Positions 1 to 8,767 are shown, counted from the stretch's first letter. The stretch is DNA of 64,000 nucleotides from Virgibacillus_P tibetensis (GCF_036026595.1 NZ_JARZFX010000001.1:248001-312000), one strand, 5' to 3'. Made by a program: numbers and translations. Notes: generated by a model from the letters alone, not told the origin.

Positions 1-54
1 AATTGTATGGATTATCTGGAAAGCGCCAAGGAGGAAGTCGCCCATGGATTATAA
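1..54 (+). CDS. recJ: 3' end of recJ (partial), ssDNA exonuclease
   Basis: An open frame enters from the left edge and stops with TAA at 52-54, giving 17 residues that end in EEVAHGL. It overlaps the apt start by 11 bases in another frame, and its last codons carry the GGAGG that serves apt. In Bacillus the gene directly before apt is recJ, so this is probably the RecJ C-terminus. The call rests on position only, since the fragment has no diagnostic motif. Confidence 0.5.
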   Translation, partial: NCMDYLESAKEEVAHGL

Positions 55-556
55 ACAGTACGTAAAGATAGTAGAAGATTGGCCAAAAAAAGGAATTAAA
101 TTTAAGGATATAACTCCATTAATGGATAATGGAAAAGCTTTCAAATCTGCAGTGGATGAAATTGTTGAATTCGCCAGTAAAAAAGAAATCGATATCGTTG
201 TAGGTCCCGAAGCGAGAGGATTTATTATCGGTTGTCCTGTATCTTATGCTTTGGAAGTCGGTTTTGCTCCGGTAAGAAAAGAAGGAAAACTACCTCGAGA
301 AGTAATCAAAGTTGATTATGGTCTGGAGTATGGAACAAATGTATTGACGATCCATAAAGATGCAATCAAACCAGGACAGCGCGTATTAATTACAGATGAC
401 CTGCTTGCAACAGGAGGTACAATTGAGGCAACAATTCAACTAGTAGAAGAACTTGGTGGAGTAGTTGCGGGATGTGCCTTTATAATAGAGCTTAGCTACT
501 TGGATGGTATGAAAAAACTTGACGGCTATGACGTTCTGTCCCTCATGAGCTATTAA
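44..556 (+). CDS. apt: Adenine phosphoribosyltransferase
   Basis: Purine salvage enzyme of the cytosol that joins adenine to PRPP to make AMP. The 170 residues match the usual family length. The PRPP-binding loop is visible as VLITDDLLATGGT at residues 114-126, and VGPEARGF at 53-60 is the typical N-terminal APRT segment. The ATG at 44 follows AAGGAGG at good spacing. It lies between the recJ end and relA as in Bacillus, an arrangement that places purine salvage beside (p)ppGpp metabolism. An inverted repeat follows the gene and relA has its own promoter-like sequence, so the two need not be co-transcribed. Confidence 0.97.
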   Translation: MDYKQYVKIVEDWPKKGIKFKDITPLMDNGKAFKSAVDEIVEFASKKEIDIVVGPEARGFIIGCPVSYALEVGFAPVRKEGKLPREVIKVDYGLEYGTNVLTIHKDAIKPGQRVLITDDLLATGGTIEATIQLVEELGGVVAGCAFIIELSYLDGMKKLDGYDVLSLMSY

Positions 557-580
557 ATTAATAACACTAGTATATGTAAA

Positions 581-617
581 AGGTCTGACGAAACGAATAA
601 ATTATTTTGTCAGACCT
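581..617 (+). terminator. Inverted repeat after apt, possible terminator
   Basis: AGGTCTGAC at 581-589 pairs with GTCAGACCT at 609-617, and the stem can extend inward by GAAA/TTTT to about 13 bp with an 11-nt loop. The T-tract after it is poor, so termination would be weak. On the opposite strand the arm is followed by TTTTAC. It sits between apt and the relA promoter-like sequence. Confidence 0.4.
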
Positions 618-646
618 ATTCATATAGATGCATTTACATAGAATTA

Positions 647-676
647 TTGTACATATAACTAAGAAAAGCATATAAT
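647..676 (+). promoter_or_regulatory. Probable sigma-A promoter for relA
   Basis: TTGTAC at 647-652 and a perfect TATAAT at 671-676 are separated by 18 bp, about 85 bp before the relA start. The spacing is slightly long but acceptable. No other good promoter is visible in this gap. Confidence 0.5.
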
Positions 677-758
677 CGAATATATAATTTCGAATTTTTT
701 TCCTTTACTTTTTATAAATTCATAAAAGTATCTGAATTATTCCAGACAAGGTGATTAG

Positions 759-2960
759 ATGGCAAAAGTTGATATTGTAACAATAGAAGACATTATAATT
801 AAGGCTCGGGAGTATCTAACGGAGGAGGATGCTACCTTTATTCGTGATGCATTCGAATTTGCAGAGCACGCTCATGCTAACCAATATAGAAAGTCTGGAG
901 AGCCCTATATTATTCATCCTGTTCAGGTTGCTGGTATACTAGTGGATTTAGAGATGGATGCAGAAACAATTGCAGGTGGTTTTCTACATGATGTTGTCGA
1001 AGATACAGATGTTACGCTTGAAAAAATAGAAGAAACATTTAATCGTGAAGTTGCTATGCTTGTTGATGGAGTTACAAAATTAGGCAAAATCCGGTACAAG
1101 TCAAAAGAAGCAATTCAAGCGGAAAACCATCGCAAAATGTTTGTGGCCATGGCAAAAGATATACGTGTAATTTTAATTAAGCTCGCAGATCGTTTGCACA
1201 ACATGCGTACATTGAAGCATTTAACACCTGAGAAACAACGTCGGATTTCTAATGAGACACTGGAAATATTTGCACCGCTGGCACATCGCCTAGGTATCTC
1301 AACAATTAAGTGGGAGTTGGAAGACACTGCACTACGCTACCTGAATCCTCAGCAATATTATCGTATTGTTCAGTTAATGAAACAAAAAAGAAACCAACGC
1401 GAATCTTATATAGAGGAAGTAATGACCGAAGTTTCCAACCAGCTTCATGAAGTGAATATAGAGGCTGAAATGTCTGGAAGACCAAAGCATTTATATAGTA
1501 TTTACCGCAAAATGGTAAAACAAAACAAACAATTTAATGAAATTTATGATCTTTTAGCAGTGAGGATTCTAGTTAACAGTATTAAGGACTGTTATGCTGT
1601 ATTAGGGATTATTCACACATGCTGGAAACCGATGCCCGGAAGATTTAAGGATTATATTGCAATGCCAAAGCCAAACCTTTATCAATCCTTGCATACGACA
1701 GTGATCGGACCTAAGGGAGATCCGCTGGAAGTTCAAATTCGTACGAAGGAAATGCATGAAATTGCTGAATATGGTATTGCAGCACACTGGGCATATAAAG
1801 AAGGAAAGCAGAGTAAAGATAAAAAATCATTTGAAGAAAAACTCACATGGTTTAGAGAAATATTAGAATTTCAAAATGAAACCCATGATGCTGAAGAATT
1901 TATGGAATCACTGAAAGTTGATTTATTTTCTGATATGGTATATGTATTTACGCCTAAAGGAGATGTTATTGAATTACCATCTGGGTCGATTCCTCTTGAT
2001 TTTGCCTATCGTATTCATACAGAGGTTGGTAACAAGACAATAGGAGCGAAGATTAACGGTAAGATGGAACCACTGGATTACCAGCTGAAAAATGGTGATA
2101 TTATTGAAGTGATGACATCTAAACACTCCTATGGACCTTCACAGGACTGGCTGAAAATCACTCAAACATCACAAGCGAAAAATAAAATAAAACAATTTTT
2201 CAAAAAACAAAGACGAGATGAGAATATTGTAAAAGGTAAAGAAGCTGTGGATAAAGAAATCCGTGCTTTATCAATTGAACCTAAAGAAGTGCTTACAAAT
2301 GATAATTTGCAGCGGGTATATGAAAAATTCAACTTTACAAATGAAGAGGATATGTATGCTGCCGTTGGATATCAAGGGATAACTGCAGCGCTTATTGCAA
2401 CACGGCTTACTGATAAAGTTCGGGAGACCAGACAAAAAGAACAAGATCTTGCTCAAACAATTGAAGAAGTAAAAAAGACTGAAGTTAAAGATAAAAAATC
2501 CCAAAAAAAAGATTCCGGTGTCCAGGTGGAGGGTGTAGATAACCTGTTAGTACGTTTATCTAAATGCTGTAATCCGGTCCCAGGAGATACTATTTTCGGT
2601 TATATTACCAAAGGTAGAGGAGTTTCCGTGCACAGAGCTGACTGTCCAAACGTTCAGACAGATGAAGCGAAAGAGCGATTCCTGCATGTAGAATGGGAAG
2701 AAAATCAAACAGCACAAAAGCAATATCATGTGGATTTAGAAATCTCAGGATATGATCGTAGAGGCTTATTAAATGAAGTTTTACAAGCAGTAAATGAAAC
2801 TAAAACGAATATTACACAAGTAAATGGAAGGTCAGACAGAAATAAAATGGCCATTATTCAGATAACAATTCTAATTCATAATACAAATCATCTAAGAAAA
2901 ATAGTTGAGCGAATTAAACAAATCAAGGATGTCTACAGTGTAACTCGTACAATTCAGTAG
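759..2960 (+). CDS. relA: Bifunctional (p)ppGpp synthetase/hydrolase Rel
   Basis: Ribosome-associated stringent-response enzyme that makes (p)ppGpp from GTP/GDP plus ATP on amino-acid starvation and degrades it otherwise. At 733 residues it has the full Rel architecture. The HD hydrolase domain has its His-Asp pair at residues 77-78 in the segment HDVVEDTD. The synthetase domain has PGRFKDY, the RxKD-type loop typical of bifunctional Rel rather than the synthetase-only EXDD type. A TGS domain lies around 400-460 (VFTPKGDVIELPSG), followed by a CxC-containing segment and a C-terminal ACT domain. The ATG follows AAGGTGA. dtd follows 33 bp downstream and is probably co-transcribed. Confidence 0.97.
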   Translation: MAKVDIVTIEDIIIKAREYLTEEDATFIRDAFEFAEHAHANQYRKSGEPYIIHPVQVAGILVDLEMDAETIAGGFLHDVVEDTDVTLEKIEETFNREVAMLVDGVTKLGKIRYKSKEAIQAENHRKMFVAMAKDIRVILIKLADRLHNMRTLKHLTPEKQRRISNETLEIFAPLAHRLGISTIKWELEDTALRYLNPQQYYRIVQLMKQKRNQRESYIEEVMTEVSNQLHEVNIEAEMSGRPKHLYSIYRKMVKQNKQFNEIYDLLAVRILVNSIKDCYAVLGIIHTCWKPMPGRFKDYIAMPKPNLYQSLHTTVIGPKGDPLEVQIRTKEMHEIAEYGIAAHWAYKEGKQSKDKKSFEEKLTWFREILEFQNETHDAEEFMESLKVDLFSDMVYVFTPKGDVIELPSGSIPLDFAYRIHTEVGNKTIGAKINGKMEPLDYQLKNGDIIEVMTSKHSYGPSQDWLKITQTSQAKNKIKQFFKKQRRDENIVKGKEAVDKEIRALSIEPKEVLTNDNLQRVYEKFNFTNEEDMYAAVGYQGITAALIATRLTDKVRETRQKEQDLAQTIEEVKKTEVKDKKSQKKDSGVQVEGVDNLLVRLSKCCNPVPGDTIFGYITKGRGVSVHRADCPNVQTDEAKERFLHVEWEENQTAQKQYHVDLEISGYDRRGLLNEVLQAVNETKTNITQVNGRSDRNKMAIIQITILIHNTNHLRKIVERIKQIKDVYSVTRTIQ

Positions 2961-2993
2961 ACAGTTAGTATACGCAAAGGGGTACTTTTAGAT

Positions 2994-3443
2994 ATGAAAG
3001 CAGTTATTCAACGGGCAAAAGATGCACATGTTACTGTGAATGGGGAAATCGTAGGAAAAATTAAGTACGGGTTTGTCGTTCTTATTGGAGTAACCCATGA
3101 GGACACAATTGAAGACGCTAAATATCTTGCTAACAAAATCATTCATTTGCGTGTTTTTAAAGATGAAAATAAAAAAATGAATCTTTCTCTAATTGATGTG
3201 GAAGGAAGCATCTTATCTGTTTCTCAGTTTACGCTGTACGGAGAAACCCGAAAAGGGAGAAGGCCTAATTTTCTTCACGCTGCTGAGCCTGATCACGCAA
3301 AAGAATTGTATGAAAGTTTTAATCGATTGGTTGCAGGTCAAGGCTTACACGTAGAAACAGGTGAATTTGGAGAGATGATGGAAGTACAATTGACGAATGA
3401 TGGACCTGTAACATTAATACTGGATAGCAAAGATACTAAATGA
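2994..3443 (+). CDS. dtd: D-aminoacyl-tRNA deacylase
   Basis: Hydrolyses D-amino acids, and glycine mischarged on tRNA-Ala, from tRNA in the cytosol. The 149 residues are full length for DTD. The two hallmark motifs are present: SQFTLYG at 77-83 and the Gly-cisPro motif within NDGPVT, with GPVT at 137-140. GGGGTAC lies upstream of the ATG. It sits directly after relA as in B. subtilis (yrvI) and ends in a strong terminator. Confidence 0.97.
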   Translation: MKAVIQRAKDAHVTVNGEIVGKIKYGFVVLIGVTHEDTIEDAKYLANKIIHLRVFKDENKKMNLSLIDVEGSILSVSQFTLYGETRKGRRPNFLHAAEPDHAKELYESFNRLVAGQGLHVETGEFGEMMEVQLTNDGPVTLILDSKDTK

Positions 3444-3498
3444 ACGCAAAATTATAGTTGTTCCCTTTGAAATAGATTTTTAAAAAATATACTGACGT

Positions 3499-3540
3499 AA
3501 GAAGGTGGCTCTGTACTAGACAGAGCCACCTTCTTTAATT
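3499..3540 (+). terminator. Rho-independent terminator after dtd
   Basis: A perfect 15-bp stem, AAGAAGGTGGCTCTG at 3499-3513 against CAGAGCCACCTTCTT at 3521-3535, with a 7-nt loop and a short T-rich tail. It ends the apt/relA/dtd region. The amidase gene converges on it from the right, so it may work in both directions. Confidence 0.85.
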
Positions 3541-3625
3541 AGTCTTGAAATTGATCGTATTTATTTACGACGGCCCTCATCATTTAGTAGGAATTTTGAG
3601 AAGTATCAGGTCTAGGGCCTATTAG

Positions 3626-4678
3626 TTATTCATTTGAAAAGTATCTTCCTAGTCCATTAACAATACCAGATACAATTGATTTTTGATAGCTGCCTGTAGT
3701 TAATAATGCCTCTTCTTCTGTATTTGATAGAAATCCCAACTCGAGTAATACAGAAGGCTTTAAGTTCTGTCTGATTACTAGCAGATTACCGTGTGTAGTC
3801 CCACGGTCTTTGGCCTCTGTCTCTTTAACAAGTTCCGATTGGATATATTCCGCTAGTTTTTGATCCTGAGAATGATAAAAAAAAGATTCGATTCCAGTAA
3901 CTTGCGGAAGTTCCGGCACACTATCGTAATGTATACTAATAAAAGCATCCGTATCTATCATATTGGTATAACTTACCCTGCTGCCTAGAGAGATAAATTC
4001 ATCTTCTGACCTTGTTAATAACACTTCTGCCCCAAGAACTCTTAGTTCTTGTGCTAATTCCTGGGCGGTTAAATAGGCAATATCTTTTTCAAAAATGCCA
4101 GTAGCTCCTATCGCACCAACATCACGTCCCCCATGACCTGCATCAATTACTATTGTTTTATTTTTAAAGCCGGTAGACGATAGTGTTTTATTTTTAGAAA
4201 CAAGTTGTTTCAGAACATACCCTGTGTAACCTTCTTTACTTAGTTCATACCAATCTCCTGTTATTGAAAGAACTTCATATACTTCGCCTCTGTCAGCAAA
4301 ATTGGTAATCTCGTTTTCTGTTGAGGGACCACTTCGCATTTGTGTATTATTATGCTGTATGATAATACTTTCTTCTTCAAAATTACTATCCCGAGAACCA
4401 TTGTTAGTAGAATCTGTTCTCACAGTTATGTATTCATTGGTTACCCAGCCTGTGCCTTCTTCCAATTGTATTTCTACCCAATCGTTTTCTATCTGTAAAA
4501 TAGGATAGTCTTCCCCTTTGTTAACTTTTCCAATCACATTGTACTCTGTTCCAGGACCATTTCTAATATTTAAGTTATCTGCATTAATAATTGCTTGATC
4601 TGCTTGAGCAATACTTGGTAGCGTGATGCTTATCAGCAGCATACAGAGCATTAAAATGAAGCTATTTCGGAATGCCAT
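3626..4678 (-). CDS. Secreted N-acetylmuramoyl-L-alanine amidase with two SH3b domains
   Basis: Exported zinc amidase that cuts the bond between MurNAc and the stem peptide of peptidoglycan. Residues 1-26 form a signal peptide ending near IAQADQ. Two bacterial SH3 domains follow, at about 28-88 (NIRNGPGTEYNVIG) and 105-165 (QMRSGPSTENEI), and bind the wall. The Amidase_3 domain runs from 175 to the end, with zinc ligands His182 (DAGHGG), Glu197 and His250 (SIHYDS) and catalytic Glu313 in ELGFLSN, so it looks active. It corresponds in position to B. subtilis YrvJ. It is transcribed against its neighbours, with AGGTAAG before the ATG. Confidence 0.92.
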   Translation of the reverse strand: MAFRNSFILMLCMLLISITLPSIAQADQAIINADNLNIRNGPGTEYNVIGKVNKGEDYPILQIENDWVEIQLEEGTGWVTNEYITVRTDSTNNGSRDSNFEEESIIIQHNNTQMRSGPSTENEITNFADRGEVYEVLSITGDWYELSKEGYTGYVLKQLVSKNKTLSSTGFKNKTIVIDAGHGGRDVGAIGATGIFEKDIAYLTAQELAQELRVLGAEVLLTRSEDEFISLGSRVSYTNMIDTDAFISIHYDSVPELPQVTGIESFFYHSQDQKLAEYIQSELVKETEAKDRGTTHGNLLVIRQNLKPSVLLELGFLSNTEEEALLTTGSYQKSIVSGIVNGLGRYFSNE

Positions 4679-4701
4679 CTCTTACCTCCCTATTATTTTT
4701 C

Positions 4702-4720
4702 ATTATACTAGAAGTATAAT
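4702..4720. promoter_or_regulatory. Palindrome with overlapping divergent TATAAT hexamers
   Basis: ATTATACT and AGTATAAT form a perfect 8-bp inverted repeat with a 3-nt spacer. Each arm carries a TATAAT on one strand: the plus-strand one at 4715-4720 faces the small HTH gene, and the minus-strand one at 4702-4707 faces the amidase. Clear -35 boxes are lacking on both sides, so this may instead be an operator for a dimeric regulator. Confidence 0.4.
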
Positions 4721-4771
4721 AAAAACCTTCCTTTTAGGCAAAGCTAAGAGATAGGAAGGAGGTTATTTTTG

Positions 4772-4945
4772 ATGCGTACTCATGATAAACAATGGAATTC
4801 TGGAACTAATAAAGAGATATTTGGAGTAAATATTCATCGATTTATGGAAATAGAAGGTAATTCCAATCACATGGAAATAGCCCAGGAACTAGGTATATCG
4901 TTAGGTGAGGTAAAAATGTTAAAGAAAAAGGTCAATCGTACTTGA
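4772..4945 (+). CDS. Small helix-turn-helix protein (57 aa), function unknown
   Basis: A short gene not called by simple length cut-offs. It is supported by an excellent ribosome site, AGGAAGGAGG at 4753-4762, 9 nt before the ATG. The 57-residue product ends in EIAQELGISLGEVKMLKKKV, which reads as a sigma-region-4-like helix-turn-helix with a basic recognition helix. The rest is polar, with no membrane segment. CCTTCCT at 4726-4732 can pair with AGGAAGG at 4753-4759 and could mask the ribosome site. The gene ends inside the -35 box of the hisS T-box promoter. I do not recognise a named family; a small regulator or DNA-binding accessory protein is the simplest reading. Confidence 0.7.
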   Translation: MRTHDKQWNSGTNKEIFGVNIHRFMEIEGNSNHMEIAQELGISLGEVKMLKKKVNRT

Positions 4946-4973
4946 CATTACTTTATGTAAAGATTAGTATAAT
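4942..4973 (+). promoter_or_regulatory. Promoter for the hisS-aspS leader
   Basis: A perfect TTGACA lies at 4942-4947. The -10 is TAGTAT at 4965-4970 (17-bp spacing) or TATAAT at 4968-4973 (20 bp). The -35 overlaps the stop codon of the small HTH gene. It lies about 45 bp before the first stem of the T-box. Confidence 0.6.
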
Positions 4974-5017
4974 AATCATTCAAGATTAGAAAATTAATGT
5001 ATTATATGTAACCGTTG

Positions 5018-5250
5018 AAGGAAAAAGTAATTGGATTTATGAACGTATAAAGAGAGAAAATGCCCAGGGCTGAGAGCATTTTCATATGATAATCTGATGA
5101 AGGACATTCCTAAGGATCTATATCGAATGAAGTAGGTATAGACGTCTTGCAGGCGTTAACTGTGAAGAGCGGATGCGCAGTAAAGCATCAACTAGGGTGG
5201 CAACGCGGGTAAACTCTCGTCCCTTATTTTATAAGGGATGGGGGTTTTTT
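5018..5250 (+). ncRNA. T-box riboswitch controlling hisS-aspS
   Basis: Senses uncharged tRNA and allows read-through into the synthetase genes. Stem I is visible: GGAA 5020-5023 with TTCC 5107-5110, the AGTA motif at 5026-5029, ATTGGAT 5030-5036 with ATCTGAT 5092-5098, and GAAAATGC 5056-5063 with GCATTTTC 5076-5083. Aligned to the known glyQS leader pattern (GAA, one base, codon, A), the specifier is GAC at 5103-5105 (Asp), and CAT (His) overlaps it at 5105-5107. The T-box core AGGGTGGCAACGCGG starts at 5194. Its TGGC bulge would pair with a GCCA tRNA end, meaning discriminator G as in tRNA-Asp. The terminator is CCCTTAT/ATAAGGG at 5221-5237 followed by a T-run. Confidence 0.9.
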
Positions 5251-5280
5251 CTATGTCAATTAAAATCAGGGGGTATTTAA

Positions 5281-6570
5281 ATGAGTATGAGAGCGCCAAG
5301 AGGGACAGCTGATATTTTACCAAAGGATGTTAAAAAGTGGCAGTATGTAGAAACTCAACTGAAAGATGTATGTGAAAGGTATCACTTTGCAGAAATTCGC
5401 ACCCCGCTGTTTGAACATACTGAAGTGTTTCAACGGGGAGTAGGAGATTCAACAGATATAGTACAAAAAGAAATGTATACTTTTGAAGATAGAGGTGGGA
5501 GAAGCTTAACACTTCGACCAGAAGGAACTGCAGCAGTGGCTCGAGCATTTGTTGAAAATAAACTGTTTGGTGACCCAAATCAACCTGCCAAATTGTATTA
5601 CTTTGCACAGATGTTTCGATATGAACGTCCCCAAAAAGGTAGAATGAGACAATTGAACCAATTCGGTGTAGAAGTTCTGGGAAGTGCCAATCCAGCTGTG
5701 GATGCTGAGGTAATCGATTTGGCAATGACGTGTTATAAGGAGTTAGGAATTAATTCCTTAAAATTAGTAATTAATTCACTAGGTGATAATGAGAGCAGGA
5801 ATAACCACCGTAAAGCATTAGTGGAACATTTTATGCCACACAAAAATGAACTCTGCTCTGACTGTCAATCCCGTCTTGCTCAAAATCCTTTGCGTGTTTT
5901 GGACTGTAAAACAGATCATGAACACCCGGCGATGAAGACTGCCCCGTCTATTTTAGAATATTTGAATGAAGCTTCCAGTACTTATTTTGAGCAAGTAAAA
6001 GAATACTTAACCATGATGGGAATCCCATACGTAGTAGACAAAAACCTGGTTCGTGGACTTGATTATTATAATCATACAGCTTTCGAAATTATGAGTGAAT
6101 CAGAAGGGTTTGGTGCCATAACCACATTGGCTGGCGGTGGAAGATATAATGGACTGGTTGAGGATTTAGGAGGACCCGAAACACCTGGGATTGGATTTGG
6201 AATGGGATTGGAACGTTTGCTTATGGCTCTTGATGCAGAGAACAAAGTACTATCACTGAATGAAGCGTTGGATTGTTTCTTAATTTCAGTTGGTGAAGAA
6301 GCTGAAAAAGAAGCGGTACGACTTGTTCATAATCTGCGCATAAATGGAATTCAGGTAGATAAAGATTATCTGGGCCGTAAAATGAAAGGCCAATTTAAAG
6401 CAGCAGATCGATTCAAGGCAAAATATGTAATGATTCTGGGCGAAGAGGAACTTCAAAAGCAGATCATTACTATTAAATCAATGGAAACGGGCGAACAGGA
6501 TGAAGTGCCCATTTCACAACTAGTAAAAAGCATGCAAGAAAGGCTTCTGGGAGGAATAGAAAATGAGTGA
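5281..6570 (+). CDS. hisS: Histidyl-tRNA synthetase
   Basis: Class II synthetase that charges tRNA-His. The 429 residues are the normal bacterial length. Motif 2 is seen around MFRYERPQKGR (111-121). The histidine-specific RGLDYY lies at 258-263, GGGRYNGL at about 286-293, and motif 3 (GFGMGLERL) at about 308-316. A C-terminal anticodon-binding domain follows. CAGGGGG precedes the ATG. It follows the T-box leader and overlaps aspS by 8 bp, so the two enzymes are translated and regulated together. Confidence 0.97.
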   Translation: MSMRAPRGTADILPKDVKKWQYVETQLKDVCERYHFAEIRTPLFEHTEVFQRGVGDSTDIVQKEMYTFEDRGGRSLTLRPEGTAAVARAFVENKLFGDPNQPAKLYYFAQMFRYERPQKGRMRQLNQFGVEVLGSANPAVDAEVIDLAMTCYKELGINSLKLVINSLGDNESRNNHRKALVEHFMPHKNELCSDCQSRLAQNPLRVLDCKTDHEHPAMKTAPSILEYLNEASSTYFEQVKEYLTMMGIPYVVDKNLVRGLDYYNHTAFEIMSESEGFGAITTLAGGGRYNGLVEDLGGPETPGIGFGMGLERLLMALDAENKVLSLNEALDCFLISVGEEAEKEAVRLVHNLRINGIQVDKDYLGRKMKGQFKAADRFKAKYVMILGEEELQKQIITIKSMETGEQDEVPISQLVKSMQERLLGGIENE

Positions 6571-8332
6571 AAGAATTCTGGCAGGTACTTTACGTGCAAA
6601 TAATATTGATCAATACGTGTTATTAAAAGGCTGGGTACAAAAACGCCGGGATCTGGGTGGGTTAATATTTGTTGATCTTCGAGATAAATCTGGTTTGGTA
6701 CAAGTTGTCTTTAATCCGGATAATTCCACGAAAGCGCTGGAAATAGCTGAAATGGTGAGAAGTGAATACGTTCTAGAAATACAAGGTAAAGTAGTTGCCC
6801 GTGATGAGTCGACTATCAACCCTGTGTTGCAAACAGGAACCATAGAAGTAATGGCAACAGAAGTTTCGATCTTAAACAAATCGAAGACACCACCATTTGC
6901 TATTAAGGATGAGAGTGAGGTTTCAGAGGACTTACGGCTTAAATATCGCTATCTGGATTTAAGAAGAAATTCCTTGCAGGAAACGTTTAAACTTCGTCAC
7001 AAAACTACACAAGCTGTGCGAAACTTTTTAAATAATGATGGATTTTTAGAAATGGAAACACCGATCCTAACCAAAAGCACACCGGAAGGAGCACGTGATT
7101 ATTTAGTTCCAAGTCGTGTTCATCCCGGAGAATTCTACGCCTTACCACAATCACCACAGCTTTTTAAACAGCTTATCATGATTGGTGGTTTCGAAAAGTA
7201 CTACCAGATTGCACGCTGCTTCCGTGATGAAGATTTACGTGCAGACCGTCAGCCGGAATTTACACAGATTGATATTGAGACTTCTTTCATGACGAGTGAT
7301 GAGATTATGAAAATGACCGAAGAAATGATGAGACACGTTGTAAAAGAAGTTAAGAATATTGATATGTCTTTACCATTGCAAAGGATGCCCTATGACGAAG
7401 CTATGCAGCGGTATGGATCAGATAAACCCGATACAAGATTTGACATGGAATTAATTCATGTGACCGATTTGCTTGCAGCGTCATCTTTTAAAGTATTTAA
7501 GGGAGCAATAGAAGCAGGTGGAAAAGTCTGTCTTTTAAATGTGAAAAATCAAGCATCGAATTATTCCAGAAAAGACATAGATGGGTTGACTGATTTTGTG
7601 AAAGTATACCATGCTAAGGGACTGGCTTGGCTAAAAGTAGAAGGCGATCAGCTTAAGGGCCCAATAGCTAAATTCTTAACAGAGGAAGAAGCTGCAGGCT
7701 TAATGGATCGAGCAGCAGCAGAAGATGGGGATTTATTATTGTTTGGCGCAGACAAGACCTCCGTTGTGTATGACAGCTTAGGCGCTCTTCGATTAAAGCT
7801 TGGTAAAGAATTAAATCTAATTGATCAGTCAAAATTCAATTTCCTATGGGTTACTGACTGGCCTTTACTTGAATATGATGAAGAATTAGGCAGATACTTT
7901 GCTGCTCATCACCCATTTACGGCTCCTGTCGACGAAGATATGAATAAATTAAGTGAAGATCCCAGCAGTGTACGTGCTAACGCATATGATCTCGTTTTAA
8001 ATGGGTATGAATTAGGTGGGGGATCAATCAGAATTTATAAGAAGGAACAACAAGATGAGATGTTTAAGGTACTAGGTTTTTCAGAAAGTGAAGCAGAAGA
8101 ACAGTTTGGTTTCCTGCTGGAGGCATTAGAATACGGTGCTCCACCACATGGAGGTGTAGCGTTAGGATTAGATAGGATTATCATGTTACTGGCTGGGAGA
8201 TCTAATTTAAGAGATACGATATTATTTCCAAAGACAGCTTCCGCATCGGATTTATTAACAGACGCACCTAGTGAAGTAAGTGTTGCACAATTAAATGAAC
8301 TAGCTATTGACCTACAAACTAAAGATGACTAA
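6563..8332 (+). CDS. aspS: Aspartyl-tRNA synthetase
   Basis: Class II synthetase that charges tRNA-Asp. The 589 residues comprise an N-terminal OB-fold anticodon domain, the bacterial-type catalytic core with a GAD insertion, and a C-terminal motif 3 (GVALGLDRIIMLL). Motif 2 shows as YYQIARCFRDEDLRADRQPE. The ATG lies inside the end of hisS (AATGAGTGA), with GGGAGG upstream. Whether it also charges tRNA-Asn cannot be settled here. No intrinsic terminator with a T-run follows; a 9-bp inverted repeat (TGGAGAAAT/ATTTCTCCA, about 8335-8388) lies just after the stop. Confidence 0.97.
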   Translation: MSERILAGTLRANNIDQYVLLKGWVQKRRDLGGLIFVDLRDKSGLVQVVFNPDNSTKALEIAEMVRSEYVLEIQGKVVARDESTINPVLQTGTIEVMATEVSILNKSKTPPFAIKDESEVSEDLRLKYRYLDLRRNSLQETFKLRHKTTQAVRNFLNNDGFLEMETPILTKSTPEGARDYLVPSRVHPGEFYALPQSPQLFKQLIMIGGFEKYYQIARCFRDEDLRADRQPEFTQIDIETSFMTSDEIMKMTEEMMRHVVKEVKNIDMSLPLQRMPYDEAMQRYGSDKPDTRFDMELIHVTDLLAASSFKVFKGAIEAGGKVCLLNVKNQASNYSRKDIDGLTDFVKVYHAKGLAWLKVEGDQLKGPIAKFLTEEEAAGLMDRAAAEDGDLLLFGADKTSVVYDSLGALRLKLGKELNLIDQSKFNFLWVTDWPLLEYDEELGRYFAAHHPFTAPVDEDMNKLSEDPSSVRANAYDLVLNGYELGGGSIRIYKKEQQDEMFKVLGFSESEAEEQFGFLLEALEYGAPPHGGVALGLDRIIMLLAGRSNLRDTILFPKTASASDLLTDAPSEVSVAQLNELAIDLQTKDD

Positions 8333-8445
8333 TATGGAGAAATGTTGCTAAACTGTAATATATGTAACGAGGACTTCATATTTCTCCAGATTGAAAAAGA
8401 TAAATCTCTATGGTAAGATTAATTTATAAACAAGTAAATTGATTA

Positions 8446-8642
8446 TCAATCCTGATGTGTTCGTCTCGTCAAAGTGTTTTGACCGAACAATTGTAAATTT
8501 GGGAACTTGATTTGTTTCTATATTGCGTGCATGCCTCATTTTTATAATCTGTGGAAGCATAACAAATATAGAACAGAGTACCCACCTGCCATGAGCGGGA
8601 TCAAAACTTAGTGCAGACGCACAATTGGGATTTGAGATTACA
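8446..8642 (+). ncRNA. ssrS: 6S RNA (RNA polymerase regulator)
   Basis: The 435-bp gap after aspS holds a structured RNA matching the 6S pattern I know from Bacillus and Staphylococcus. Recognisable pieces are CCTGATGTGTT near the 5' end, TTTGGGAACTTGATTTG, the central TGCGTGCATGCC and AATCTGTGGAAGCAT, and CACAATTGGGATTTGAG near the 3' end. The B. subtilis 6S-1 gene also lies directly downstream of aspS, which supports the call. 6S RNA mimics an open promoter and holds the sigma-A polymerase in stationary phase. The ends given are approximate; a terminator follows immediately. Confidence 0.82.
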
Positions 8643-8650
8643 TAATAATA

Positions 8651-8699
8651 AAACTGATTCGATTATAACGTAATATGCGTATAATCGAATCAGTTTTTT
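8651..8699 (+). terminator. Terminator after 6S RNA
   Basis: AAACTGATTCGATTATA at 8651-8667 pairs perfectly with TATAATCGAATCAGTTT at 8680-8696, and a T-run follows. The 17-bp stem is long enough to act in both directions, and the RsfA-family gene converges on it. Confidence 0.85.
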
Positions 8700-8767
8700 A
8701 ATAGGTATACTGTTATCTTATCTTGTGATCTATCTGCTTTCCATTTTCCATTTCACCAGTAATGCTA

